A DNA stretch of 39,247 bases, taken from the NCBI GenBank assembly GCA_016219425.1, contig JACRNB010000008.1:1-39247 (forward strand), read 5' to 3'. Numbering within the stretch: position 1 is the first letter of the stretch; each line of letters begins with the position of its first letter. The notes under the pieces are model-generated. The model searched no databases. It worked only from the letters and a program-made list of their open reading frames with translations, and was not told the DNA's origin. Shown here one piece after another: positions 1 to 11,416 of this stretch. Made by a program: the position numbers and the translations under genes. Source of the DNA: Betaproteobacteria bacterium (GTDB taxonomy: Bacteria > Pseudomonadota > Gammaproteobacteria > Burkholderiales > Thiobacillaceae).

Positions 1-141
1 GTAGTTCTTCGCCGCTCCGCCAAATTTCTTCGACAGAATCGTGGTGATCGCCGCCGTCAACGTGGTCTTGCCGTGGTCCACGTGTCCAATCGTTCCCACG
101 TTTACGTGCGGCTTCGTGCGCTCAAACTTTTCCTTGGCCAT
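1..141 (-). CDS. tuf: Elongation factor Tu, N-terminal part (runs off left edge)
   Basis: The first 47 residues of EF-Tu are encoded here on the minus strand, starting at the ATG at 141. The protein begins [20 protein letters not shown] and continues through the G1 P-loop GHVDHGKTT (about residues 19-27), which binds GTP phosphates. EF-Tu carries aminoacyl-tRNA to the ribosome as a GTPase. The gene lies downstream of three tRNA genes on the same strand, the arrangement known for tufB of enteric bacteria and for many proteobacteria, and it is probably co-transcribed with them from the promoter at 536-564. The C-terminal part lies outside the window. Identification is secure from sequence and context. 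Confidence 0.98.
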   Translation of the reverse strand, partial: MAKEKFERTKPHVNVGTIGHVDHGKTTLTAAITTILSKKFGGAAKNY

Positions 142-230
142 GTCTATCCCCTAGCAATCGGACGAACAATTAACAAAAAAGTACCTTCAACACCGCAGCG
201 CTGCATATACATATATGCAGCGCCAGAATC

Positions 231-305
<75 letters not shown>

Positions 306-325
306 AAAACCTAACAACTATCCGC

Positions 326-399
326 TGGAGCGGGTAGCGGGAATCGAACCCGCGTCATCAGCTTGGAAGGCTGGGGTTCTACCATTGAACTACACCCGC
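326..399 (-). tRNA. tRNA-Gly (anticodon TCC)
   Basis: A 74-nt minus-strand tRNA has acceptor GCGGGTG pairing with TACCCGC (one G-T pair), discriminator T and encoded CCA. The anticodon loop CTTCCAA gives TCC, which reads GGA/GGG glycine codons. It is the middle tRNA of the Tyr-Gly-Thr-tuf cluster. Confidence 0.97.
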
Positions 400-438
400 G
401 GACCGTTCCTGACGCCGAGAGCACAAGCGCCGTAAATC

Positions 439-523
<85 letters not shown>

Positions 524-535
524 GGAAAGCGCGCG

Positions 536-564
536 ATTATGATTGCCGAGAGACGGCATGTCAA
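536..564 (-). promoter_or_regulatory. Sigma70 promoter of the tRNA-tuf operon
   Basis: On the minus strand a perfect -35 TTGACA (559-564) is followed after exactly 17 bp by the -10 CATAAT (536-541), five of six matches to TATAAT. GC-rich sequence follows the -10 box, as in stringently controlled stable-RNA promoters. It would start transcription close to 529, just before tRNA-Tyr. Confidence 0.88.
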
Positions 565-625
565 ACCTTTCAGCCCGGATATTTTCTCTCGCGCCGACAT
601 GCCGACCACGAAAAGCCGAGACCGC

Positions 626-997
626 TCATGCCTTGGGCGATGGGTCGCCCCGGTACTCGCAGCCGGAATTCGCCGTTTCCATCACCGTCACTGCGACAAG
701 ACCGGGAAGGGCCGGATGCAGGCGCTGCCATATCCAGATGGCGAGAAGCTCGCTGGTCGGATTGGAAAGCCCCTCCACCTCATTCAGACAGCGATGATCC
801 AACGCAGCATGAACGGGCGCCCAGGCCTGCTGGATCTCGGCAAAATCCACCACCCATCCCAGCCGCTCGTCCAGCGCCCCCGCCACACGCACCTCGACCT
901 GGAAGGAATGACCGTGCATCCGCGCGCAGGGATGCTCGGGGGGAAGCCGGGGCAGACGCCTGGCGGCTTCGAGGGAAAAACGCTGAAAGATCTCCAT
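626..997 (-). CDS. queD: 6-carboxy-tetrahydropterin synthase-like protein (QueD)
   Basis: A 123-residue member of the 6-pyruvoyl-tetrahydropterin synthase family. QueD converts 7,8-dihydroneopterin triphosphate to 6-carboxy-tetrahydropterin in the queuosine/7-deazaguanine pathway. Visible motifs are the catalytic Cys in PCARMHGHSF (C24, HGH at 28-30), LDHRCLN (D67-H68) and the ETANSGCEYRG C-terminal block with the substrate-binding Glu (E107). Length is normal for the family. Odd point: the family FEAAHRLP motif, which supplies the first of three zinc-binding histidines, reads SLEAARRLP here, so that His is Arg (R13). No other queuosine gene is nearby. It is divergent from the REC-PAS-GGDEF-EAL gene. 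Family assignment is firm; activity is less certain because of the missing ligand. Confidence 0.9.
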   Translation of the reverse strand: MEIFQRFSLEAARRLPRLPPEHPCARMHGHSFQVEVRVAGALDERLGWVVDFAEIQQAWAPVHAALDHRCLNEVEGLSNPTSELLAIWIWQRLHPALPGLVAVTVMETANSGCEYRGDPSPKA

Positions 998-1091
998 GGA
1001 CGCGGCCCTTGTGTCGCTAAGTGGTTAAATTGTCCCCCAGAATCCGGTTCGAGGCGCCAGCGCCTCCCCTGCGGGTAACGAAGGAGCGCAG

Positions 1092-3164
1092 ATGAGCGGT
1101 TTTCCGGTCAATGACCAAGGCCTGTACAAGGCCCGCGTTTTGGTGGTGGAAGATGATTCCCTCCTGCGGACGCAAACGCACCGCATGGCCGCCAAGCTGG
1201 CTGCCGAAGTTCGTGTGGCCGAGGATGGCGCCACGGGTCTGGCGCTCTGGCGCGATTGGCAGCCCGACCTCACCATTACCGACATCCTGATGCCGGTAAT
1301 GGATGGCCTCAGCATGAGCCAGCGCATCCGTTATGAAGATGCGCACGCCCAGATCATCGTTGCCACCTCCTCTTCCGAAACCGAACATCTACGCAAGGCG
1401 CTCGATATCGGCATTGACCGCTATGTGCTCAAACCATTGGACGAGCCGTTGCTGCACGACGCCATGCACAAGTGCCTGCGGGACCGGGCTCAACATCTCG
1501 AACTTCGGCTGGCGCGCATGGTGTTCGAGTCCGTGGCCGAGGGCATCATGGTCACGGAAAAATCCGGGCGCATCGTCGCAGTGAACCCCGCCTTTAGCGA
1601 AGTGACCGGCTACCGCGCCGACGAGGCATTGGGAAACACTCCGGCCCTTCTTTCCTCCGGCCAGCACAGTGTGGAGTTCTACCGCCACATGCGCGAGAGC
1701 CTGGCCAGCGTGGGACGCTGGTCCGGCGAGATCACCAACCGCCGCAAGGACGGCGAGCTGTATACCGAGTGGCTCAATATCGTCACCGTGGAAAACGGCG
1801 CGGGGCGCGAACCCCGATTTGTCGGCCTGTTCTCGGACATCACCGAGCGCAAGCGCGCCGAAGAGCACATTCGCCGCCTGGCTCATTTTGACAGCCTGAC
1901 CGGCCTGCCCAACCGGGTCATGTTCATGGACCATATTCGCCGCAGCCTGGCGCGCGTGTCGCGCACACGCGGAAGCCTGGCCGTGCTGTACATCGACCTG
2001 GACCGCTTCAAGAACGTGAACGACCTCCACGGCCACGCCTTCGGCGACCAGGTTTTGATCGAAGCCGCCCGGCGCATGACCGGCGCCATCCGTGAAGGCG
2101 ACATGATCAGCCGGCGCGGCGGAGATGAGTTTGTCGCCCTGATCGAATCCGAGTCTCCGCGCCAGGCCGCCAGCCTGGTGGGCAACAAACTGATCCAGAT
2201 GGTTTCGCAACCCTATCGGATCAACGGCATCGAGGCCTGTATCGGCGCCAGCATCGGGGCTGCGGTCTACCCGGAGGATGGCGAGGCCGTGGATTCCCTG
2301 CTGAACGCCGCCGACGCCGCCCTGTACGAGGCCAAGCGCCATGGCCGCGGCATCCTCTGGTTTCCCTCTCCGGATGCAACGCCTCCTCTTGCCCATGGCT
2401 CGATGGAGTCCCTGCTGGCGCGTGGACTGGAAGAGGACCGGTTCGAACTCCGCTTTCTGCCCGAGATCGACCTGCGCACGGGTGCAGCGCCCCGGATCGA
2501 GGCCCTGATGCGCCTCCGCCACCCCGAACGGGGTCTGATCGAAGCAGCCTACTTCACCGACACCGCCGAACGTATCGGCGTCATGCATCCGCTCCTGCAC
2601 TGGACCTTCCGTCAGGCGCTGACGGCCCTGAACGCACTGGGGCCCGACGGGCCGGGGCTGACCATGGATTTCTCGGCGCGCCAGCTTGCCATGCCGGGGC
2701 ATCCGGACGTCATCCTCCAGCTGTTGCAGGAATTCGGCATTGAGCCGCACCGGATCACCCTGGAATTCTCCGAACCCGCCGTCACCGGCAACGAAGAAGG
2801 GCTCCACGCCATCTACCAATTGGTGGCGCAGGGGTTTGACGCCTCTCTGGACGACTTCGGCGCGGGATATTGCTCCTTCGATCTGCTGCGCCAGTTGCCG
2901 CTGGCCAGCATCAAGATCGACCAATCCTTCATTGAGGAGATTGATCAGGAACCGCAAAGCCGGGAACTGGTGGCCGCACTTCTCGCCTTTGGCAAACGGC
3001 TGGGGCTGCGCACGGTGGCGGAAGGCGTCAACACCCCCGCGCAACTGGCCTTCCTGCGCGAAAACGGGTGTGATGCCGCGCAGGGATTCCTGTTTGGGCA
3101 GCCCCTCCATGCCGACGAACTGCCCGCCTATCTGGCTGCGCAGTCCTGGAAAGACTGGCTGTAG
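1092..3164 (+). CDS. Response regulator with REC, PAS, GGDEF and EAL domains
   Basis: A 690-residue soluble cyclic-di-GMP signalling protein. The REC domain (about 14-125) has acidic D21/D22, phosphoacceptor D64 and K114. A PAS domain spans about 143-255. The GGDEF domain (about 263-425) has intact GGDEF at 343-347 and a feedback I-site RxxD at 334-337, so diguanylate cyclase activity is plausible. The EAL domain (about 437-685) keeps EAL (470-472), DDFG (587-590), KID (608-610) and AEG (643-645). However, the usual YQP is FLP and the metal-binding Asn of the NxS motif is Asp (MDFSAR, about 525-530). Phosphodiesterase function may therefore be altered. An AAGGAG ribosome site at 1081-1086 supports the ATG at 1092. 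No sensor kinase lies next to it. Confidence 0.93.
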   Translation: MSGFPVNDQGLYKARVLVVEDDSLLRTQTHRMAAKLAAEVRVAEDGATGLALWRDWQPDLTITDILMPVMDGLSMSQRIRYEDAHAQIIVATSSSETEHLRKALDIGIDRYVLKPLDEPLLHDAMHKCLRDRAQHLELRLARMVFESVAEGIMVTEKSGRIVAVNPAFSEVTGYRADEALGNTPALLSSGQHSVEFYRHMRESLASVGRWSGEITNRRKDGELYTEWLNIVTVENGAGREPRFVGLFSDITERKRAEEHIRRLAHFDSLTGLPNRVMFMDHIRRSLARVSRTRGSLAVLYIDLDRFKNVNDLHGHAFGDQVLIEAARRMTGAIREGDMISRRGGDEFVALIESESPRQAASLVGNKLIQMVSQPYRINGIEACIGASIGAAVYPEDGEAVDSLLNAADAALYEAKRHGRGILWFPSPDATPPLAHGSMESLLARGLEEDRFELRFLPEIDLRTGAAPRIEALMRLRHPERGLIEAAYFTDTAERIGVMHPLLHWTFRQALTALNALGPDGPGLTMDFSARQLAMPGHPDVILQLLQEFGIEPHRITLEFSEPAVTGNEEGLHAIYQLVAQGFDASLDDFGAGYCSFDLLRQLPLASIKIDQSFIEEIDQEPQSRELVAALLAFGKRLGLRTVAEGVNTPAQLAFLRENGCDAAQGFLFGQPLHADELPAYLAAQSWKDWL

Positions 3165-3177
3165 CGCCCTCGACCGG

Positions 3178-3214
3178 ACACAAAAAAACCGGGCCAAAGC
3201 CCGGTTTTTTTGTG
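3178..3214. terminator. Bidirectional intrinsic terminator
   Basis: A perfect 6-bp GC stem CCGGGC (3189-3194) / GCCCGG (3199-3204) with loop CAAA is flanked by seven A on the left and seven T on the right. It can terminate both the regulator gene (plus) and the phosphoribulokinase gene (minus), which converge here. Confidence 0.92.
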
Positions 3215-3227
3215 TTGCAACGGCGAG

Positions 3228-4115
3228 TTACGACTTGCCGCTGGCCACCAGATCGTGAATCAGCGGTTCCAGGATCAGCTCCATGGCAAACCCCATCTTG
3301 CCGCCAGGCACCACCATGTTGTTGCGTCGGGACATGAACGAATTGGGGATCATGTTGAGCAGGTAGGGGAAATCCACGCCCTTGGGGTTGGTGAAACGGA
3401 TCACCACCATGCTCTCGTCCGGGGTCGGGATGTCGCGCGCGATGAAGGGGTTGGAGGTGTCCACCATGGGCACGCGCTGGAAGTTGATGTGGGTGCGCGA
3501 GAACTGGGGGGTGATGTAATTCACGTAGTCCGGCATGCGGCGCAGGATGGTATCGACGATCACCTCGGCGGAATATCCCCGCTCGGCGGCATCGCGGTGG
3601 ATCTTCTGGATCCACTCCAGGTTCACCACCGGCACCACGCCGATGGCCAGGTCCACATGCTGGGCCATGTCCACCTTGTCGGTCACCACCAGACCGTGCA
3701 GGCCTTCGTAAAACAGCATGTCGGTATTGGCGGGCATGTCCTCCCAGGGGGTGAACTGGCCCGGCTTCAGGTCCGTGCCCAGACGCTTGTTCAGTTGCGC
3801 GGCTTCTTCATCGCTGTGGATGTAGTAGCGCTTCTTGCCGCCGCCGGTCTCGCCATAGGTCTTGAACATATGGGCCAGGCCTTCGAAATCGTTGGCCTCG
3901 GGGCCGAAGTGGCTGAAGGCCTTGTTGCCCTGCGCCTCGGCGGCCTGCATGGCGGCCTTGAACTCGACGCGGCCCAGGCTGTGCATGCTGTCGCCCTCGA
4001 TCACGGCGGCGTTCAGGTGCTCGCGGGTGAAGATGTGCTCAAAGGCGCGCTTGACGGTGGTGGTGCCGGCCCCGGACGAACCGGTGACGACCACGACGGG
4101 ATGCTTCTTGGACAT
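3228..4115 (-). CDS. prkB: Phosphoribulokinase
   Basis: A 295-residue bacterial class I phosphoribulokinase, which phosphorylates ribulose 5-phosphate to ribulose 1,5-bisphosphate, the CO2 acceptor of the Calvin-Benson-Bassham cycle. The P-loop TGSSGAGTTT is at residues 11-20. IEGDSMHS (about 39-46), HFGPEANDF, the FYEGLHGLV segment and the C-terminal SRRNNMVVPGGKMGFAMELI block are typical of the proteobacterial family (usually about 290 residues). A GGGGGAG ribosome site precedes the ATG at 4115. It stands alone rather than in a cbb operon with RubisCO and is transcribed divergently from leuS. It marks the organism as an autotroph. The symbols cbbP and prk are also used for this gene. Confidence 0.96.
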   Translation of the reverse strand: MSKKHPVVVVTGSSGAGTTTVKRAFEHIFTREHLNAAVIEGDSMHSLGRVEFKAAMQAAEAQGNKAFSHFGPEANDFEGLAHMFKTYGETGGGKKRYYIHSDEEAAQLNKRLGTDLKPGQFTPWEDMPANTDMLFYEGLHGLVVTDKVDMAQHVDLAIGVVPVVNLEWIQKIHRDAAERGYSAEVIVDTILRRMPDYVNYITPQFSRTHINFQRVPMVDTSNPFIARDIPTPDESMVVIRFTNPKGVDFPYLLNMIPNSFMSRRNNMVVPGGKMGFAMELILEPLIHDLVASGKS

Positions 4116-4134
4116 GGCTGGGAACTCCCCCTAG

Positions 4135-6951
<2,817 letters not shown>

Positions 6952-6966
6952 GCGAAGGAGAACGAC

Positions 6967-7476
6967 ATGAGGCGTGCGTTTCTGAAATCCGTGGCCGCCC
7001 TGGCGGGAGCGTCCGTGCTGGCAGGCTGCGGCTTCAAGCTGCGCGGCAGCGCGCAACTGCGCTTTGACAGCGCCTATGTGGACGCCCCGGACACCTCCCT
7101 GACGCGGGAACTGCGCCAGACCCTGACCAGCCACGGCAAGCTGGCCGAAAAGCCGGAACTGGCAACCCTCCGCATCCTTCTCGAAGGCGAACGGCGCGCC
7201 AAGGCCATCCTCTCCCTCACCAGCGCAGGCAAAGTGCGGGAATACCGTCTGGAGCTTCGCGTCACCCTCTCCGTCCTGGATCAGGCCGGCAAGTCCGTGC
7301 TCAACCCCGGCGAAGTCTTCGTGCAGCGCGACATGACCTATGACGACCAGCAGGCCCTGGCCAAGGAACTGGAAGAAACGGGCCTGTACCGCGCCATGGA
7401 ACTGGACGCCCTGCGCCAGATCCTGCGCCGGCTCGACACCATCAAACTCAAGAAACCCGCCGACGCCGCACCATGA
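6967..7476 (+). CDS. lptE: LPS-assembly lipoprotein LptE
   Basis: A 169-residue outer-membrane lipoprotein that plugs the LptD barrel and completes lipopolysaccharide delivery to the cell surface. The N-terminus MRRAFLKSVAALAGASVLAGC is a lipoprotein signal with lipobox LAGC (C21), followed by the typical GFKLRGSAQL start of the mature protein. The pattern of the C-terminal half (LSVLDQAGK..., FVQRDMTYDDQQALAKELEE) is that of LptE/RlpB. It starts 15 nt after leuS behind GAAGGAGAAC and overlaps holA by four bases (ATGA), as in the common leuS-lptE-holA operon. Confidence 0.95.
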   Translation: MRRAFLKSVAALAGASVLAGCGFKLRGSAQLRFDSAYVDAPDTSLTRELRQTLTSHGKLAEKPELATLRILLEGERRAKAILSLTSAGKVREYRLELRVTLSVLDQAGKSVLNPGEVFVQRDMTYDDQQALAKELEETGLYRAMELDALRQILRRLDTIKLKKPADAAP

Positions 7477-8504
7477 AACTGCGCGGCGACCAGCTCGATG
7501 CCATCCTCGCCAAGAGGCTGGCCCCGGTCTGGCTCCTCAGCGGCGACGAACCCCTGCTGGTGGACGAGGCCCTCGCGGCCCTGCGCGCCGCCGCCCTCAA
7601 ACAGGGCTACGACGAACGCCAGACCAGCCAGACCGACCAACATTTCAAATGGCGCGAATGGATGGCCGGCTTCGACAGCCTCTCCCTGTTCGCCAGCCGC
7701 CGTCTGGTGGAACTGCGCCTGCCCACCGGCAAACCCGGCATCGAAGGCGGCAAGACCCTGGAAGCCTGGGCCGCCCAACCCCCCGCCGACACCCTCCTGG
7801 TCGTCCTCGCCCCCAAGCCGGACAAGGCCACCCAGACCACCAAATGGTTCACCGCCCTGGAACGAACCGGCGTCTGGGTGCAGACCGCCGCCCCGGCGCT
7901 GGAACAACTCCCGGGCTGGATTGGCGCGCGCCTGGCGCGGCACGGCCTCAAGGCCGAACGCGACACCCTCGCCTGGCTCGCCGCACGGGTTGAAGGCAAC
8001 CTGCTCGCCGCGCACCAGGAGATCGAAAAACTCGCCCTGCTGGTGCAACCCGGCCCCCTCAGCCTGGAGGACGTGCGCAGCGCCGTGACCGACGTGGCGC
8101 GCTACGACGCCGCCGACCTGTCCGAGGCCTTCCTCAAGGGCGACGCCGCGCGCTACTGCCGGGTGCTGGACGGACTCCAGGCCGAAGGCGAAGCCCTGCC
8201 CCTGATCCTGGCCTTCGTCGGCAACGAGATCCGCACCCTGCAACGCCTCGCCGCCGGGGTCGCGCGCGGCGAACGCCTGCCCGCCCTGATGCAGGCCGCG
8301 CGCGTATGGGACAGCCGCCAGAGCCTGGTGGAACGCGCCCTGCAACGCACCAGCCGGGAAAAACTGAACCAGGCCGTGCACGCCCTCTCACGCCTGGACC
8401 GCGCCGCCAAGGGCCTGCTGCGCGCAGACCCCTGGGATGAACTGAAACAACTTGGCCTGGCTCTCATGAACCGGGGCCGAGCGCCCGCCTTTAACCTCCC
8501 GTAG
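7473..8504 (+). CDS. holA: DNA polymerase III subunit delta
   Basis: A 343-residue HolA, the delta subunit of the clamp loader that opens the beta sliding clamp. It starts [41 protein letters not shown], the typical N-terminal clamp-interacting segment, and has the AAA+-like fold without an active ATP site, as is normal for delta. The middle ([25 protein letters not shown]) and helical collar region fit the family length of about 340. Its start overlaps the lptE stop (ATGA). Its own TAG stop (8502-8504) is supplied by the inverted repeat that follows, so the last residues may have been altered by that insertion. Confidence 0.96.
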   Translation: MKLRGDQLDAILAKRLAPVWLLSGDEPLLVDEALAALRAAALKQGYDERQTSQTDQHFKWREWMAGFDSLSLFASRRLVELRLPTGKPGIEGGKTLEAWAAQPPADTLLVVLAPKPDKATQTTKWFTALERTGVWVQTAAPALEQLPGWIGARLARHGLKAERDTLAWLAARVEGNLLAAHQEIEKLALLVQPGPLSLEDVRSAVTDVARYDAADLSEAFLKGDAARYCRVLDGLQAEGEALPLILAFVGNEIRTLQRLAAGVARGERLPALMQAARVWDSRQSLVERALQRTSREKLNQAVHALSRLDRAAKGLLRADPWDELKQLGLALMNRGRAPAFNLP

Positions 8505-8558
8505 CGCAGGCGCCCTCGCCTGCACTAACCGTTGAAGCAGGCGAGGCGCCTGCGCTAC
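8501..8558. repeat. Long inverted repeat between holA and proA
   Basis: The left arm (8501-8523, begins GTAGCGCAGGCGCC) and right arm (8537-8558, ends GGCGCCTGCGCTAC) are reverse complements except for one extra base on the left, with a 13-nt loop. This is a REP-like palindrome of the CGCAGGCG type. It contains the holA stop codon and fills almost all of the holA-proA gap, and could act as an RNA stabiliser or attenuator. Confidence 0.88.
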
Positions 8559-8572
8559 CAAGCGAGACCACC

Positions 8573-9838
8573 ATGGACATCACCCCCTACATGCAGACCC
8601 TGGGCCGCCAGGCGCGCGAAGCCTCGCGCGCCGTCGCCCGCGCCGACACCAACCAGAAAAACGCCGCCCTCCTCGCCATGGCCGCCGCCATCGAACGCGA
8701 CGCCGACCAGCTGATCGCCGCCAACGCACAAGACATGGCCCACGCCCGCGCCGCCGGCTACGACAGCGCCCTGCTCGACCGCCTCGCCCTCAGCGCCAAG
8801 ACCGTCGCCGGCATGGCCGAAGGCCTGCGCCAGATCGCCGCCCTGCCCGACCCGGTGGGCGAGATGGACGGCCTCAAATACCGCCCCTCCGGCATCCAGG
8901 TGGGCAAGATGCGCGTCCCGCTGGGCGTCATCGGCATCATTTACGAAGCCCGCCCCAACGTCACCGCCGACGCCGCCGGGCTCTGCCTCAAGTCCGGCAA
9001 CGCCGCCATCCTGCGCGGCGGCTCCGAAGCCATCCGCTCCAACCAGGCCATCGCCGCCTGCGTGCGCGAAGGCCTCGCCGCCGCCGGCCTGCCCGCCACC
9101 GCGGTGCAAGTGGTCGAAACCACCGACCGCGCCGCCGTCGGCGCCCTCATCACCATGAAGGACTACGTGGACGTCATCGTCCCGCGCGGCGGCAAGGGGC
9201 TGATCGAACGCATCACCGGCGAAGCGCGCGTCCCCGTCATCAAGCACCTGCACGGCAACTGCCACGTCTACATCGACGACCGCGCCGACCTGACCAAGAC
9301 CGTCAAGATCGTCGAAAACGCCAAGACCCAGCGCTACGGCACCTGCAACACCACCGAATCCCTGCTGGTGGCGCGCGCCGTAGCCGCCCAGGCCCTGCCC
9401 GACATCGGACGCATGCTGGCGACCCACGGCGTGGAGATGCGCTGCTGCCCCGAGGCCCTGGTCATCCTGCAAGACATCGGTCAGGTGAAGGCCGCCACCG
9501 AGCAGGACTGGCACGAGGAATACCTGGCCCCCATCCTCGCCATCAAGGTGGTGGACGGCCTGGACGCCGCCATCGAGCACATCAACACGCACGGCTCGCA
9601 GCACACCGACGCCATCCTCACCGAGGACTACGCCCGCGCGCGCCGCTTCCTGCGCGAAGTGGATTCCGCCAGCGTCATGGTCAACGCCAGCACCCGCTTC
9701 GCCGACGGCTTCGAATACGGCCTGGGCGCGGAAATCGGCATCTCCACCGACAAAATCCACGCCCGCGGCCCGGTGGGGCTGGAAGGGCTCACCAGCCAGA
9801 AATGGGTGGTGCTGGGGGACGGGCACGTGCGGGGCTGA
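8573..9838 (+). CDS. proA: Gamma-glutamyl phosphate reductase
   Basis: A 421-residue enzyme of the aldehyde dehydrogenase superfamily that reduces gamma-glutamyl phosphate with NADPH to glutamate semialdehyde, the second step of proline synthesis. The N-terminus [22 protein letters not shown] and [28 protein letters not shown] are typical. The active-site cysteine lies in [11 protein letters not shown] (about residue 259). The terminal block [42 protein letters not shown] is characteristic. Length is normal. It lies downstream of holA and is separated from it by the inverted repeat, so co-transcription with leuS-lptE-holA is possible but unproven. proB is not in the window. Confidence 0.97.
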   Translation: MDITPYMQTLGRQAREASRAVARADTNQKNAALLAMAAAIERDADQLIAANAQDMAHARAAGYDSALLDRLALSAKTVAGMAEGLRQIAALPDPVGEMDGLKYRPSGIQVGKMRVPLGVIGIIYEARPNVTADAAGLCLKSGNAAILRGGSEAIRSNQAIAACVREGLAAAGLPATAVQVVETTDRAAVGALITMKDYVDVIVPRGGKGLIERITGEARVPVIKHLHGNCHVYIDDRADLTKTVKIVENAKTQRYGTCNTTESLLVARAVAAQALPDIGRMLATHGVEMRCCPEALVILQDIGQVKAATEQDWHEEYLAPILAIKVVDGLDAAIEHINTHGSQHTDAILTEDYARARRFLREVDSASVMVNASTRFADGFEYGLGAEIGISTDKIHARGPVGLEGLTSQKWVVLGDGHVRG

Positions 9839-9878
9839 ACGCCCCCTGTAAGAGCCCGGCCATCGCCCGGCACAGCCC

Positions 9879-11347
9879 CTACACACCCCCCACCGCGCCG
9901 GCACGCACGCCATCACCCCTTCCGGCAGCGACGCGCACACCCCGCGCAGGATGTGTCCATACGGAGTGGCGAAGGTGCAGACGCTGTCCGCCGCCTGGTC
10001 CTGGCACACCGCGCGCGCTGCGGCGGGCGGGCCGGGCATGCGCACCTCGCCCGGCCCTGCCGCCGGGCGCGAGGCCGGGGGCGGCGGACGGTTGAGCGCG
10101 CGCTGCGGCGCCGCCGCCGGATTCTCGAAAAACTCCGCCCCGCCGCGCACGCAACGTGCGTGGTTGTAGATGCGGCGGATGTCGCCCTGCGGACCGTGTC
10201 CCTTGGGGTGGTCCGCCGGATCGCCCGCCTTGGGGTCGCCGCGTTGCGCGCCGGGGCCATGCACATCCAGGTAGGCATAGCGGAACTCGCCGCGCGGACG
10301 CATGTAGCCCAGGGCCTGGCCGAAGGCGAAGTACACGGCGTCGGTGCCGGGCGCGGGGCCGTCCAGGTGCGTGGTGGAGGTCCAGAAGTAGGGGAAATCG
10401 CGCTCCTCCGCTTCGTTGGTGGTGGCCGTGATGCGGAACAGCGGGTCGATGGCGGGGGTGCGCGCGTACTCGACGATGGATTGCAGCTCCTTGGCGTTGG
10501 GCAGACGCCAGTCGCGCTCACCGCCCAGTTCCAGCGAGGCGCAGTACCGCAGGGCCTCGCCCCAGTCCAGGCTGCCGTCGCGGCGGCGACTGTGGCCGAG
10601 ATAGGCCTTCATTGAGGCGTCGCCGCTGTCGGCCTGCGCCCAGGTCAGGCCGGTGGCGCGGTCGCGGATCGTGGCGTCGCCGTTGTCGAGCAAATCGTTG
10701 CGGCCATAGTCCGGGTTGCCGCGCACATAACGGGCATAGAAGGCGGGACGGCTCATGTTGCCGTGTTGGGGGTAGCCCTTGATGCGGCCATCGGCGAAGT
10801 TGACGCCGTAGAAACTGGGTTCACCGCGCATGGTCCCGGCGAGCACCGGGGTGCGGCTCAGGTACTGGGCGTCGATATAGCGCCCGCTGGATGGATATTC
10901 AAAGCGGAACACGCGCGTGTCGAGATAGGGCCGTGCGTCCGCCGGCACGCTGCGCGCGCTGGGGCTGGCCAGGCCGGCGGAGCCGTCGAAACGCATCAGG
11001 GAATACAGCTCGCGGATCGTGGGGACGCGCCAGTCCGCATGGCCGCCGGTGCGGTCGGCCTGCGCATCCGCCGCCGCATCGGCCCAGCGCACCTGCTTGA
11101 AGGCCTGTTGCCAGATCAGGCCGGTCACCCGATCCGTCACCGTACCGTCGCCGTTGTCGAGGTACTGGGGTGCGTTGCCGCGCCACTCGCCATCCTGCCC
11201 GGACCAGGCGTTGCCGCGCTTGGGGCAGACGATGCCGCCCCGGTCATCGAAACAATGCTGCTGGCCGGTATCGACGATGGCGTAGGGCAGATCGGCCAGG
11301 GCGATGGCAGGGAGGCTCAGGGCAAGCGCCAGCAGGGGGAGTCTCAT
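9879..11347 (-). CDS. Secreted protein with two DUF1566 (Lcl-type) domains; probable C-terminal frameshift
   Basis: It starts at the ATG at 11347 with signal peptide MRLPLLALALSLPAIALA. Two DUF1566/Lcl C-terminal-like repeats follow: YLDNGDGTVTDRVTGLIWQQ...WRVPTIRELYSL (from about residue 62) and LLDNGDATIRDRATGLTWAQ...DWRLPNAKELQSIVEYART (from about 225). A Pro/Ala-rich linker leads to a small Cys-containing tail (CQDQAADSVCTF...GVCASLPEGVMACVPA). The family is found on the surface or in the periplasm of many proteobacteria; its role is unknown. The frame has no stop after ACVPA and would run antisense through all of proA. One additional G in the G6 tract (C6 at 9886-9891 on the plus strand) would bring the TAG at 9879-9881 into frame, so I end the gene there. 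It is divergent from lipA. Confidence 0.72.
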
Positions 11348-11416
11348 GGTCGCTCCGGGAGGGGTGGGCGGGAAACGGGTAGGTAGAATGCCGCATCCCC
11401 ACCCCCCACCGCCACC

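Noticed and set aside
1389-3197. A 602-codon minus-strand frame opposite the REC-PAS-GGDEF-EAL gene
   Set aside because: It is a GC-driven shadow with no recognisable domain; the plus-strand frame has four well-defined domains and a ribosome site.
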